Notes under the pieces: generated by a model | Databases searched by the model: none | Told to the model about the DNA's origin: nothing | The model's input: the letters and a program-made list of their open reading frames with translations, nothing else | Assembly (NCBI GenBank): GCA_964007475.1 | Contig: OZ023273.1 | Location: forward strand, 17,249,922 to 17,313,921 | Direction: 5' to 3' | DNA length: 64,000 nt | Origin: Hybos culiciformis | Taxonomy: Eukaryota > Arthropoda > Insecta > Diptera > Hybotidae | Shown: positions 38,113 to 52,008 of the stretch, one piece after another | Numbering within the stretch: the stretch's first letter is position 1 | Layout of the letters: every line of letters begins with the position of its first letter | Made by a program: the position numbers and the translations under genes

Positions 38113-41100
38113 TTTTATGTATAATTTTTGCTATGTAAATAGTTCAAATCAAACTAGTGAATGATGTTATCAAAATTTTCAATTTGTCATAGCAAGGAAA
38201 AATAGCTAAAAGTTTTACTTTTTAATATTATCCATTCATATAGCAATAATTGTTACAAAAATTTCAGAAACTCATTTTGTATAAAAAAGAATTCATAAAA
38301 TATGAGTTTCTGAAAATTAAAAATTATAATTTTCTAGTAGCAAACTTTGCTACAATTCATTTGCTTTATATTTGTATACCAGTTATTATGTATTTTATGA
38401 TATTTTCTGATAGTATAACCTTGCAGTTTTAGTTATAACTTTATAGTTGGTTCTCATAGTTCTTATATTGTTTTTAAATTGTAAGTCCAATTAATTTTCT
38501 TTTCTTCAATTAGAAAAGGACTTTGCTAGAATTCTAGAATATCTAGGAGCACTTCATATTAATTTTTTTTTCATCTAAATAGAATAGGAAAATTTGAATG
38601 GACACTATCTAATTTTTTTTTTCTCTACGATATTTTTTTTTTATGAAATTTGTACATTTGTTAATACAAAAAAAATTAAAGTAAAATATTTTCACAATAA
38701 AGTTAAAAGTTACTGGAACTGTAATTTGCAGTATGCTTTTTTTTTAACAAAAAACATTAAAATAATACTACACCGTAAAGATATTTAGTTATACGTTACA
38801 TACCTACTTGTTTCCAGGTTTTTTAAAATTAAATTTAATATTACATGCACGTACCTATGAAAATATTCGTATTTTGTTTATTTATTTTTGGTATGTTCGT
38901 TTTTCTCTCAAAGACATATAAAAAGTTTAATTTTCTTCAATTGCAATGAAATTATGTGACTGAATAAAAAATTTTTATAATATATATTTTTTTTTAATTT
39001 TAAGTTATACAATATCAGTTTTTCTCAATGGAATTTATAGTACGGAGCAATAAAAATATTTATTTCATTTTGCGTACCAGACGGAAGCTTGCGTAGCTTT
39101 TTTAACTTTTAAAACAGAATACGGAATAAAGATCGAAAGCTGAATTTTTTTTTCTATAGAAATATTAAGCGATAGAATAATGATCGAAAACGACTAAACT
39201 TTAAAACATTTTAATTAACAATTCGACTCAAAAAAAGTTTGATATTTGTATTATAAATTTTTTTATAAAATTTATATTGTTAATTATTGATTATGGGTAT
39301 GGTTACTACTTACTACAGATTAAATAGAAGATTTACATTTCGTTAAATCATTGGAAAATAGATTTGGTCTATTTAAAGATATTCTTTTAAATTTTTTTAG
39401 TTCCCAAAAAAATGTTCATTTTTACTGATTTATTGTAAATTAAGCGCCCAAAAGCGAAAAATAAAAATTGAATATATGTTTATAAATTCCTAAAATATTG
39501 ACCTCGACAAAATATGTAGATTGTATACATATTTTATTTGCGGAGAAAAAATCTTTTATGAATAAAATTTAAATTTATTTTCCTCACGTGTCGTATATAA
39601 AATGTAAATATTTTCTCATAAATATTATTATATTTTTATATTAGGTATATTTCATATTTTGTCATTAAAAATAAATACTATTGATAAAATTAGAAAATGA
39701 ATTCTTCCAGTCGCGCCAAATTTGTAAGCTAGAACGCTATCGGTTTGTATCTGCAAATTTTGTAAGAATACGAACTTCAATAAAGTAGGTAACAATTAAC
39801 ATTTTTATATTCGATAGTTACAAGCTTAACAAATTGAGCACACTATGTATAAGCAGAAAATCGAGATACAGTACTGGCAACTTACTTAACTTACTACTCA
39901 TTAAAGAAACTGAAAAAATTATTGTAATTAGCTTGAATTCTTATGAGCGGGTTTTTGAATAGTAGTAAATTAGTTCTAGGCTGAGGACCCGAAAATTTGA
40001 AATTTGATATTGTGAGTCAAGAAGGAATGTAAAAAATTGAGATTATTTTCGAGAGCTTGCACTGAAATTGTGTCAGAAATTGTACTCTGCATGACAATCT
40101 TTGCAATAAAATATTTGTTAAATTTTGCTTCAAAATATATACACATTCACAGAATTCACAGAATTGCAGTTTTCTTTTACGATATACCTGCTATATAACA
40201 TAAATCTTGCTGATTTACATATACAATTATTATATACAACACACCCGAAATTTTTAACACCAGATGACGACAGTTGCTCAAATAAATTATTTATATACAG
40301 TTTTAATAAAAATTTATATTTCAACTTTAAAAATTTTATTCTTTAATAAAAATCACGCACAGAATTAATTTTTGGCTTTTTTAAAATTATTTTTTCAGAA
40401 TTATGTGATAATTATAATTGCAAAATTTTGAATTACATACAGGGTTTCAATTTAAAAGTTAATTTTTAGCAGCGCAATAAAATATTATGTACACATAATA
40501 TTATGTTTTTATATACTTTTCACAAATTTTCAACTAATCAGTTTCAATTCATTTTCATTATTCCTTTTTAGTTAATTTTACAACAAAATTTATGAATTTT
40601 TTCTCTTACCTATTAATAAAACTTTTATTTTTGATTATTAAAAAAATAGTTGAAAGTGGTCGAGAATGCCATTCCCAAGTGCTTTTATATTTATTCTTGA
40701 ATAAAAAAAGAACCTTTTTGAAAATAGAAAAAAAGATAAGGGGAAATTGGTATATAAGCATACTACGTATTTATTTTCATCTTATTCTCATATCTTTAAT
40801 GTATCTGTAATTAAGAGTTATTATCATGAGCAGCACTCTGTCTATAATACAAGTTGATGTCTTTAGTGTAGTATGTATATATGATAAAATGCCTAGAAAA
40901 TATTGAATTAATTATACGACTTTTTTATTAGATGTTTAACAAATTATTTTTGAAATTTTAAACTTTTTAAATCGATTTTTAATGATAGAATTTTGTTCAC
41001 AATAATTAGTTTTTTTTTTTATTATTATTATACTATCAAAATAAAAATAAAAATTTATTAAAATTGAATTGTAAGAATAAAAATATACGAATATAACATA

Positions 41101-42089
41101 TATAGGTAACATACATTGATAAATAATACATTATGTATGCAATATTATGTATTTTCGTAAGACCAAAAATATTAATATTCAAATACACTTACATACATAG
41201 TTAGTTATTATTATTAACAACAGCAAAGCTAATAATAATATTGTTTTTCAATTAACATAATTGCATATTATTTTACAAAAATAATTAAGTGATAATGATT
41301 GTTGGCGGTTAATATTTAGGGGTTTTTTTTTAATTAAATTTTATCTAAATATAGAATAGAATATTGAGAAATAAATTTTTATAAGATCGATGTATATTAT
41401 TTTTAAATAATATATAATTGAATATATTTTCAATGAAAGTTCGTTTTTTTTTTCTAGAAAGTAGACGGTATTTGAAATTACACATTTTAAAGATAATTTC
41501 GATAATTAAATCAATATTAATAAATAAAACATTATTCATTCGATTGAGAATTAACATCAGTGCAGTATATTGAATGGATTAGTTTGAAGATAGTTGGCAT
41601 TCCTTCTTTAGTAATATTAGCATTCCGAAAACAAAATATGATAAAAGCTTCTATAAAATGAATATATTGAACTTTAATATAATGGTACAATATCATAAAA
41701 CAAGCCAAAATATAAAATTATAAAAATTTCATTAATTTTTTTTTTTTGGATTGCCAATTAAATTTTCTTTTGTAACACAGAATTTTAAAGGCTTTGATAC
41801 GCCTAAGTTAATATCCAAAAGTTTTTATTGATTTTAGGTTGATATACAGATTCTAGGAATCTGATTATAACTTTTTATTAACCAATACAGAATAATTTGT
41901 TACCTACTGTTTTTCAATACACACAAGCATATATAGATTATATACAAGCACACATCAATTCGCAATAGCTAAAAAAAAAAGTTTTCTGTACATTCCAAGA
42001 AGCATAAATTCATTCATCGTTTTCTTATACTTTTATTTTTGTTCATCATGAATGAAATGAAAACATAGATTTGTATAGAAGTATTAACA

Positions 42090-42113
42090 AAATAATAATA
42101 ATAATAATAATAA
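42090..42113. repeat. AAT trinucleotide microsatellite
   Basis: About eight AAT units, read directly from the sequence. Confidence 0.9.
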
Positions 42114-45055
42114 ATACAAATATAATAAAAAAAATCAAATAAGAAACCACTGAAAACCATAAGAATGTTTTTTCAATGAAAAAATAATAAAAAAAAACCT
42201 CGTCATTCTCTTCTTCGTACAAAAAACGAAATTTAGTATTCTTTCCTGAATACAAAAAAAAATCTAATAAAATAACGAGCTCTGATAATTGAGAAGTTAG
42301 AATAGGCAAAAATATAAAAAAAAAATAAAATTATTATAATATGTAGTTTATACAGTTAAGAAAAAAAAACAAACAAGAACTGGTAGAATCCTTATGATTT
42401 AATTTATATTCTATAAACATAAAAAAATATTTACAGAATTTATCTATTCATATTAATAATAGTAAATTTGAGAAAATGTTAATAAGGACGAAATATTTTT
42501 AACAGTATTTTATACCAAAAATAAAATCCTCAAAATGTAAATGTAGAATATCACAATTGGGATACAGAAAGTTCAAGATAATAAAATTATTATACAAATA
42601 TAGGAATATATAAAATAAGTTAATTGCAAGGTAAAATAAACTTCAAAATTAGCATTTTAATAATAATTAATAATTCATTAAAAAAAAATTAATAGAAACA
42701 ATCTTATACTAACTTAAATATGATTTTATTTTATGAAATATTTTTATTATTTTGAGACGAATAAAATCAATGAATTAATACAAATCATGTTCAAAATAAG
42801 AAAAATCAATAATTGAACGAATTAAAAAAAAAATAATAGTTTTGCTTAAGCCTATATATAAATTATTCAATCAAATCAACACGAATAATATACAAATAGC
42901 TCATCCAGGTTTAAAATAAATTTTGCTAGTAAATAATAAAAATTATTAATAAATAACAACGTACATTTGTATACGTCAATTGCATTTTTGTTTTCCAAAT
43001 CATAGGTCTTCTCAATGACGAATTTGAACTCTATAACCCTATTTGCATAATAAAAAATTTATTATTATATTTTTCTTATTTTTGGAACATGATCCACTTT
43101 AATGCTAAAAATAAAATCGAAATAAAAATTCTATGATATTTACAAAAATGAAGAATCTATTAAATAATTAAAAATATAAATATTATTATATATAAAAATG
43201 TATATAATAAATATATTATACTTTATACATAATATAGAAAATATTATTATCTTATTATTCTTTTTATATAGAAAAAAGATAACGAAATATGTATAATATA
43301 TTTTTGTATTATATACATATTATACATATATAATTAAATTAATTAAGGGATTCTATCTTTTATTTAAATTCATTAAGATAGGATAAATATATATATTTTT
43401 TTTTTCATTTTTCCTTATTTCGGTTATACAACAAGCAATAAATGAAATAATGATTTTTATTCTTTTATTATCTTTTATGTATAATAGCCGCATGTATAAG
43501 TTAGTAAAAATAATAATATATCATCATCATCATAAATGCAGACCAGAATATACATGCCATTATTATTATTATTATTGTAATCAGAATTCTAATATTTCCA
43601 TAGCGGTGGTATGATTTTTCTTTTCTTTTTTTTTTGATATAGAACCTATAACTTTTTTTTTCCAATGAAACCGAAGAAGAAGAAAAAAAAAACAATTACA
43701 TAAATATAAATTTTTTTTTTATTGAAAATAACAAAACGATAAAAGCGGTATTTTCAATTTGTTCCCAAGTGATGAATTTACATTTCTGACGTTTAAAAAT
43801 AAAGGTTGTAATACCTACACTTTTATTTCCAATTAATCATGCTATATGAAAGGCTTCAGGTGATAGAATATAAAATATATTTTATAAAGAAGAATAAATA
43901 TATATTTATAAAATTAAGTAAAAATTTAATTTAAAAAAAATATTATTAATATTTAAAATATGTAAAAAAAAATAAAAATTAATTTCAGAAATATGCTAAA
44001 ATATTATTTTAAAATAAGTTTTTGGTGTTTTTAAATCCAGAAAATAAATATTTTTAAAATTAATTCAAGAATTGTGGAAGTTTTATTTTTTATATTGGGG
44101 AAGAGACAAAGTCACGAATCACGCATACTATTATGGAATATTTTAAAAATATACAAAAAAAAAGACTCATTAAGTCGTATTTGGTTGTCTGCCAAGTGTG
44201 GGAATTTCAAACATATATTTCGAACCCAATTGTACAAATTTAATAAGAATCGTTCTTTTTTTGCACATAATTGCCCTTTTCAGTCATGAATTTTTAATTA
44301 CTAAATATATATTATATTGTAGACCACTGCCTACTTATACAAATCTCTCACCCCAATAATGTCCTTCATAAGATTTTTCTATCATATTATTTTTTTCTTT
44401 CACAAAGTATCTTACTGGAAGCTGTGACTTTTTTTTTTTTTTAAGTAGATATACATACATTTTTATACTTATAAAGAAGCAAAAAAGGATAAAATTGATG
44501 AACTAATTTATAAAAAAAAAAAAAAAATCTATTATAATAAAAATTTTTAGAAAGAAAAACAAAACCTTGAGTAATTAATTATAATACTGAAAAAGCTTTA
44601 AGATATATTCTCTTAAATAAAAATGTACGCTGTGTACAGATTTAGATTGTACGTTTTGTTTTTGTTTTAATTTTAATTTTTTTATATTTCATGCAGTTAT
44701 CCTTAAACTTCATTAATCACGGAACCCCACATTTCTTTTCTTTTTTCTTTTTTTTTAAATATCTGGTATGTTTGGAAATTTTTAAAGTTAAAAATGAAAA
44801 AAAATAATATTGAAATAAAAGTTTCTGGACTACTTAAAAAAAAAAAAAAAGGATTTGTTTGCGAAGTTCGTTAGACACTTTTATTTGATCTAAAAGTTAA
44901 GAAATATATAAAACTTTTTATTTTAGTATAAAAGCCAAAATTAAACGGATGTTCTTCGAAAACTTTTTCCCCAAACCTCACTGTTTTCTTTGTTTTCTAC
45001 TTTTCGAAAGATTTACTTATTAATATATGTATTATTCTTTATTTTTTTTTTTCAG

Positions 45056-45635
45056 AGTTTATGTGCTGATGAAAGTTGCGGCAAAACACCAGCCGCATCT
45101 CAAACTGGTTCAGGTACATCCAAAAATCTTAATATCAATTATAAACGTTTATCTCCAAGACCCAGCCCGAATATTGGATCTAATCGTAAAAGCGTTTCTG
45201 AGAACGGAACAAAGACAAAGGGGGCCATGCGTGAGGCTTTTCCCAGCCTCCCGTTTGGTGCCCCAACATTGGAAACAATTGAAGACAATAACCAGGAAAA
45301 TTCGAACCAACAACAAAACGAACAAGAAACTCAAATTAAATCCAATAATATTTCATCAACATCATCATCATCGACATATCAGCTACAATCAGCGGTGGTG
45401 GCAGGCACACCATCATCACCATTTTTGGTTGGAGGAAGTTGTGGAATCATTAGTGGTTCAACTTCGGCACCTGCAACGGCAGCTAATCTGTCGTTGTCAG
45501 CATTATCGGCAACAAATACAAAAGGTTCAGCGGTAGATTTAACACGCGCTGGTTGTACTGAAGAATTCACAACACAATCAACAAGAATAATTGAAAGAGA
45601 ACGAGATAGTGGTCTGTCATTAGATAGTTCAGAAG
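45056..45635 (+). CDS. RasGEF-domain protein, internal exon (low-complexity region)
   Basis: The exon follows a strong acceptor (T-rich tract then TTCAG at 45051-45055) and ends before GTAAAA at 45636. It starts in phase 0 and ends after the first base of a codon, which fits the next exon exactly. It encodes about 193 residues beginning SLCADESCGKT. The region is rich in Ser, Thr, Ala, Gln and Asn, with a basic Ser/Pro segment (YKRLSPRPSPNIGSNRKS), a Gln/Asn/Glu stretch (DNNQENSNQQQNEQETQ), a Ser run, a Gly/Ala/Ser segment, and a final more conserved-looking RIIERERDSGLSLDSSEG. Codon use and complexity clearly differ from flanking DNA. No enzymatic domain is visible; it is probably a disordered regulatory region N-terminal to the catalytic domain. 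The start codon must be in an exon upstream of 45056. The family assignment rests on the downstream exons. Confidence 0.85.
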
Positions 45636-47608
45636 GTAAAAATGGATAATTATATTGCTTTTTCACTTCATAGTAATGTTACTTACAAATAGAAAAATTA
45701 TAGAAATTAAATTTTAAGTAAATGTATCCGTAAAATAATGAGAATGGTAAAATTTGTGTGTGATATATCATATAATTAGGTATACCAATTATTCATTTTC
45801 GAAAAATTGAATTTAACTAAAAATAACGTAGTTCTTATTGTATAAGTATTACTTTGTTATAACGCTGAAATAAAAAATCGTTATTTCACAATAATTTAAA
45901 TTTAAAAAACTATATTTTTAAAATAGGAGAAAGAGCAATAATGAAATTTACCGTGAATATAAGTAATTAATGGAAGCTTAATGAAATACTGAACATAAAT
46001 AATTGATCACCAACAACGATTCCCAAGAGAGTGAAGTCGATTTCTATCTATTTTCTTCTTTTTATTTTCTAAAGGACATATTGAAATTCCAATAATCTTA
46101 ATCGGCAGGATCTTTCAATGAATTGCTTTGCACAAAATTAAACGAACGCAACATAAATTCGAATCATATTCCAATACAATTCTCCTATACATTGATTTAT
46201 TACATCATCCAATAATAAAATGAATTTTCAGTTGACATTCAATTATCCAACTGTGCTGGAGACCAATCTTAATTAATTTTATTGATTTATTTTTATAATT
46301 ATAGTTCAACTGGAAGAATTTGAAAATCAAAGATTAAAAGAAATATAAAACAAGGAAAAGAGAAATATTTAAAGTAATTTAGCTTTACATCATGCAGGTT
46401 AAATTCCATTTCTATTTACCGAAAAAAATGGATTTTATATTTTACCTTGACTGATTAAACAAGCACATTAAAACAAGAAAATTAAATTAAGAGGGTCTGT
46501 GCCTTATTTCGAGACTTAGAAATATCGCGAAAATTGTAGTTAGTAACTTTGAGAATGACAACTAAAAGACAAAAATCGATATTAATTCATTTTATCTTAA
46601 ATATTTGTAAATTTATTGCGTTAATCCCATTAATTTTTTCAGACTCTTACTCTATTATGATGCAGTAAGTTATTTTGTTTGCATGTTATATTTCTTACCG
46701 TTTCGGAATGAAATTCCCAAGGCACAAATCCGACCTTAAATTACATCTAGAAACCGAGAAATTTCAACTTCATTCTGCCAGCCGTTTTGGTTCGCGTATC
46801 TCTATTTTCAAGCATTACAATACTTCATTTTTTGACACATATCTACGGCTGTACATCCTTAAGTTACGATAGAGGCTCAAAATTCTATTTTTGAGAAATC
46901 GCTCTTTCGAGAAAACTAATCTTCGAGAAATGTGCTTTCGAGAAAAGGTACGTTAATGAGATTTTATGAAACTGTAATGAGATTGTAAAACAAAATGCAA
47001 ACAAATTCGCAAATATGTTCAGGTGAGAAAAGTTTTGTGACTTTTTGTTCGTGCCCTTAAAACTATAAAATGGCACTAAAATTAAAAATTAGTACTTAAT
47101 TAAAAAAAAAAAAAAAAGAAGGAAATTCGCTTTATTATCACTGTTTATAGATTTACTTGTTCTAATGTTTAATACATATTCTTAAAGTCGTCTAAGAACC
47201 TATATTTTCATGTCAATGAATCATAAACATAACAAACCAATTTCAAAAATTTGTAAAATATTCACCAGTAAAACCCTTTTATTTTTCATTCGTATTTATT
47301 TTGAATAATTAAATTAATGTTGGCACGCAATTTTTTTTTTAATTTCTGTTTATAAAGCCAAATTTTTTATATTCAATTAGCAATAGTAATAATAATTTTT
47401 TTTGCTCATATCATGGCCATTTTTCGGAACTGTTAATTAAAATAATTACATATCATTAATTTTCAGTATCAAAACTTAGTGATTGAAAATCAACTTTTAT
47501 TTATTTCTATCACCTATTTATTCTATCGCCTCCGCCCGACGTATTCAGTTCCTGCATTAAGGCTGTAACAAACTAAGCCAAAAACAAATACTAATCATAC
47601 AATGTTTA
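45636..47608. other. First recognised intron, part before the hAT-like insertion
   Basis: Intronic A/T-rich sequence after the GTAAAA donor. At about 46490-46960 the base composition is less extreme and the word TTTCGAGAAA-like recurs (46895-46940), but I find no exon with matching phases. The full intron runs 45636-49664 (4029 bp). Confidence 0.6.
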
Positions 47609-48179
47609 CTATATACCATACTTGGCCAAACTGCGGCTCGCGAGCCACATGCGGCTCTCGTTCTTCTTCACTGCGGCTCTAGCAACGTTCGAAAAAATAT
47701 TGTTAAAAATTGATTTTAAAAAATACGATTTAAAAAAAACCGTTTTCTTATGTAATGTATTGGTTTTCATTATAATTTTTCTTTATAAATAAACATGCAT
47801 GCGATTTTTTTAAATAAATTATGAATGAAAATAAAGATAAATGAAAATGACAATAAAGACAGTTCGTCGATCTCGTTTTGTTCTTATATTTTAGAAAAAA
47901 TACAAAAAACTAAAATTTTAATATGTTCAAAGTTAGAAGTCGAAAGCTCATAAATTATCCGCAAGACTATTTCTATTTCCCCGAAAGTACCAAAACGTAC
48001 TAAAAAAAAGAAAAAAAAAATGCAAATTCAACTTTCTCAAAACTATGTTTTTGCAGTTTCGTGATTTTTGCATGAGACCGACTATATTTAAAACAATTTC
48101 TAATTGCGGCTCTCGACAATTCTGATTTTTGTAATTTCGGCTCCTGTCGGGATAAAGTCTGGCCACCCCTGCTATATAC
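47609..48179. mobile_element. hAT-like non-autonomous transposon with 8-bp target duplication
   Basis: The 8-bp word CTATATAC flanks the element on both sides (47609-47616 and 48172-48179), the duplication length typical of the hAT superfamily. The element itself is 47617-48171 (555 bp). Its left end is CATACTTGGCCAAACT and its right end inverted is CAGGGGTGGCCAGACT, a hAT-type terminal repeat with a few changes on the left. Subterminal GCGGCTC/GAGCC words (for example CTGCGGCTCGCGAGCCACAT near the left end, GCGGCTCTCG near the right) are typical of this group. There is no transposase, so it is a MITE-type derivative. It sits in a RasGEF intron. Confidence 0.9.
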
Positions 48180-49664
48180 AATACTATTACTACTTTAGTT
48201 ATACACAGGAGTTAAATGGTCACCAAAAAATTAAAAATGGTTATAGTTTTCTGCAAATAAATGCGATTTTTATATTTTTTTAAACTTAACATCATTAGAA
48301 GAAATAGAAATAAAAATAATAACAACAAACACAAAGACTTTAATATCATAAAAATTTTCTTTTTTAATTTTCATCAAAATTTTGTATTTAGAATTTTTGT
48401 AATAAAAAATAATTATTCCTATTTTGACTAGAATATAAAATTTTACTCTTCTAATGAATTGACATTATCATGATGAAGATATATATATACATCATAATTG
48501 CATTCTATTCATAAAAAAAGTATATTTCCTTTTCTATTATTTAAAGCAAACACTTTAATAAAAGTAAATATTATTCTTTTACAAAAAATTATTTTTCCCA
48601 AAGGATATTACATAATATTTTATGCTATACCAACACTAATTGTATTTCAATGTTTACAATGAATACATTAGAAACTATGTAAATGTTCATTGCCATGAAA
48701 CTAATTCAATTTTAGTTAAATCAATAAATTTGATTATAAGGTTAGAATTTGATACAGTGTGCATTTTCGAAGTAAAAATACAAAATATACATACCAACTT
48801 AAAAATAACATTATCGTAGATCTGTCACAGAAATATTTTTATCAATTTTAGATATTTGTGAATACAAAAGTTATGTATGTAAGTTATACAAAACGGTCTA
48901 AAAGCGCAATGTTTTTAAATGCATAAAATGTTGAGTGGGATTATTTCTTTATTCTAATAATAGATTTATTCGATTTTGTTCTTTATGGTGTTTGGAAACG
49001 TATATTCTTGAAAAATAAGTGTCAAATTTGTCAACAGAGAATACTTAAAGCTAAAAAATTGGTTATAACGATTATAACGACCAAAAAAAGAACATCAATG
49101 TGACGCTGTTGCTTCCTTTCATTTTATGTGTCATTTTAGCATCAAAAACGTCAAATTGTCGTAATATAGCATAACATTATTTCAATCTTTGTTAAATGAT
49201 AATTCAGAAAAACATTTGTACTTGCATCCATCAAAACATAAAAGCTATGATAAAAGTTATATTTATATATATATATAGTATGCTAGATGATATAAACTGA
49301 CATAAAAAAATTATATATGTAGTATATGTATACAAAATATTTAAAAAAAAAATTTATATTATAGGGCATGTTTTCAACTTTTTACATTATATTATTTTAT
49401 AAAGTAAGGACATAAAAGATTTCAATTTAAAAAAAAAAAAAACAACTTTTCCATAATTTGATTTCAACTGAATTTGCAGTTATTGCTATTTTCTGTTAAT
49501 TATGTATTTTTTTAATGGAAATACTCCTTTATGACATCATATGAAAACAATAATTAATATGGACATGTTTTTTTTTTTTAATTAAATTACTATTAAACTA
49601 ATTAACATTATAATTCGAATAAAAACAAAAATATTATTTTTTAATTTAAAATTTTTTTTTTCAG
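48180..49664. other. First recognised intron, part after the hAT-like insertion
   Basis: A/T-rich intronic DNA ending in the T-rich tract and CAG acceptor at 49662-49664. No other feature recognised. Confidence 0.65.
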
Positions 49665-49804
49665 CCAATTTTAAAACAACTTCGTCTACAGTTAATCCTC
49701 TTCCTTCACATCCTGGTGATTTAGAAGAACTTCAAAGTGTATTACATTTTCCTGAAGAAGTTGCCCTTAGACTGACCGATGCTGAATATCAATTATTTTA
49801 CCAG
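49665..49804 (+). CDS. RasGEF-domain protein, exon with start of catalytic domain
   Basis: The exon lies between a T-rich tract ending in CAG and a GTACAT donor. It starts with two bases that complete the codon split from the previous exon (G + CC, Ala) and ends in phase 0. It encodes about 47 residues: a linker, then LPSHPGDLEELQSVL and FPEEVALRLTDAEYQLFYQ. The last part matches the opening of the RasGEF (CDC25-homology) domain, where proteins such as SOS have a pattern of the type ..P.E.A.QLT..E..L...V... In known family members this domain opens the nucleotide site of Ras-family GTPases to exchange GDP for GTP. Whether the target is Ras, Rap or Ral cannot be told from here. Confidence 0.93.
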
Positions 49805-50025
49805 GTACATAAAGTTTCTGAAATCAAAATTAAAGATATTTAATATATATCGTTCGCAAGTCTGGGAAAATTTTTTTAACTTATCATTTAAAATAAATTC
49901 TTACACTTTTTATTACCGTAAATATATATAATGCTCACATTTATTACAACTCTATGAACTATGAAACCCAATTTATATAATTAAAGTAAACAGAATTAAA
50001 GTTAAATATTAACAAAATTTTATAG
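49805..50025. other. Short 221-bp intron
   Basis: GT at 49805 and AG at 50024-50025 (TTTTATAG). It separates two phase-0 exon ends and has no internal feature. Confidence 0.9.
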
Positions 50026-50193
50026 GTGCCTCCCTTTGAATACGTTCGAAATGTGATATATGAGCTTCAAAATGAATCTTTATTTGGAACCCAACAACAC
50101 ACCAAACAACAACAGCAAACACAAATTCAACAGCAACAACAAAATATTTCATCGAAAACATCGATTAAAAATTTGCAAAAACGATTTGAAGAG
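50026..50193 (+). CDS. RasGEF-domain protein, exon with glutamine-rich insert
   Basis: The exon is 168 bases (56 codons) in phase 0 at both ends, bounded by TATAG and GTGAGT. It begins VPPFEYVRNVIYELQN, the segment after the first conserved RasGEF block. It then carries a Gln-rich insert (QQHTKQQQQTQIQQQQQN) and continues SSKTSIKNLQKRFEE, the lead into the second conserved block (in SOS the equivalent helix precedes ..L..W....I). The Gln run is coded by mixed CAA and CAG, so it is not a pure recent CAG expansion. It falls in a loop position between conserved helices and need not disturb the fold. Confidence 0.95.
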
Positions 50194-52008
50194 GTGAGTT
50201 TATTTAATTTTTTTTATATTAATAACAATATAACTACATGTAAGCGTACATTTTATGGGTAAATATGCAAATTTATTAAGTTGGTTCCGTTGAAAGGTTA
50301 ATTTATGCTTCAGAACACAATCGATACAATGTTTTGAGCGCTAATATCTTAACAGACTTATGTATAATAAAAAAAGTTAACCTTAATTTACTTGAAATCT
50401 AGCAATATTTTAGTTTTGACATAATAAAAAGATTAACATAAAAAGTCGCTCCTACATAATGGAAAATAAATTATTTCACCGAAACAGAAGCTAATTTAAA
50501 TTGAAGTGTATGCTCTAAAGTGTTTAATAAATAATTCTATTAAAAACATTAATAATTGAATAAAAAAGTTTTTCAAGATAAACATGACCTATTTTTGATC
50601 AAACCATATAAAATATTTTGTCACTTCCTAAAATATGTTTCTTCACACGTTTGTTTTATCAAAAAGTTAATATCAAGGGAATAGGTGTAGACAATGGTCA
50701 ATTCATTCTGTGTATAAAAGTGCATACATAAATAATAATTGTTTTTTGCAGGGCATGGGTATATTTTCTTCTTTTTTTTTTTACATTTTGACACATGGGA
50801 AACCCTTATTGTAATCATCATAATATATATAAAACACACATAATAAATACAAATAGTATGCTTGCGGTCGAATTTTAAAACTATAAGTTTTTAATAAGAA
50901 AAAGACTTTAATAAAGAAAAACTGTAAATCTTCAAATAATTTGAGTATTTCTATTAAATATTATTCTACATATCTATAATAAAAACCGAGCTCATATAAA
51001 TAGTTGAATAAAATATTTGAAGTTGTGTTATAGGTATAGACGCCTAAATTATTAATTCATTTAATACATTAAATTTACAAATTGTGTGAGAAGTACTATC
51101 ATTATCATATATAAATAATAACATTATACAAAAAGAACATTTAATAATTTTTGATCTTCAAAATAAAAACAAAGAACCAACAATAAACACTGCAAAATGG
51201 GGAGAAAATGATTACAAAATATGAAATATGTCAAATAGTTGCTAAATTAATAAAATAAGTTTAAACCAAGAAATCTGCTCTTTAGTTAGTGTTAATAAAT
51301 TCAAAATGAAAGAAGAAGAAATCTTATTTTGATCAATTACATAGCTTCACTTACCAGTTTTTATTAATATTATATCACTACTGTGATTGTGTTCAGTATT
51401 TAGTAAAAATTTAATGGATAACTTTTGGAAATTGTTGAAAACAAAAAAAAAAACAACCACTTAACTTTTTATTTCGTTCTTAATGCTATGAAGTTATTTA
51501 AATTCTTGGAATTGTCATTGTAAAGCTGAAACATTTTTCAATGTGACATGAACAGATTTACTGAAGTAAATTTCTCCATATAATATATATATGTATATTA
51601 ATAATAACTGTTATAAGTGGATATTGTTTGAACTTGAAAAGGGTTAAATTTAAATGTCTCTTTTTTTTTTGTTGCTATTATAAACATTGACTAAATTCAT
51701 GGTTTTATATATGTATATATAAAACTTCAAGTTCAATGACAGATTTATATATCTTGTTTGTTTAAGAACTTTTAATTTTGTTGATATAATTTATATGTTT
51801 GACCAAAAGAGAATTTTATTTTGAAATATAAAAAATTTAAGGTTAAATAAATAAAAATATAAAATGTAGAAGAGTGTTTTTTTTCTAAAATTTAATAGAA
51901 ATTAAACATTCTTATTTTTACTTTTATTGCTGTTATTATAACTTCACTTGTTTATTTAATATAAAGATATTGGCTGACAGCTTATGAACAAGGTACAAGA
52001 TTTACTTA
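50194..52008. other. Third intron, part before the TA-flanked element
   Basis: The intron of 8697 bp begins with GTGAGT at 50194. This part is A/T-rich and shows no exon or element. Confidence 0.65.

Larger units (their letters stand above)
34686..45055. other. A/T-rich DNA upstream of the first recognised RasGEF exon
   Basis: No exon recognised in about 10 kb. Because the exon at 45056 starts with an acceptor in phase 0, at least the right part of this interval is an intron. A short repeat end lies at 38082-38112 and an AAT microsatellite at 42090-42113. Confidence 0.6.

Noticed and set aside
44074..44289. 71-codon plus-strand frame just upstream of the first RasGEF exon
   Set aside because: No acceptor/donor pair in phase with the exon at 45056 and no domain; considered a random frame.
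45027..45666. Other frames over the first RasGEF exon on both strands
   Set aside because: The frame starting at 45056 splices in phase with three further exons; the alternatives do not, and they have no acceptable donor phase.
46675..46872. 65-codon plus-strand frame in the first RasGEF intron
   Set aside because: No splice sites with matching phase and no recognisable motif; inclusion would break the good phase match between 45635 and 49665.
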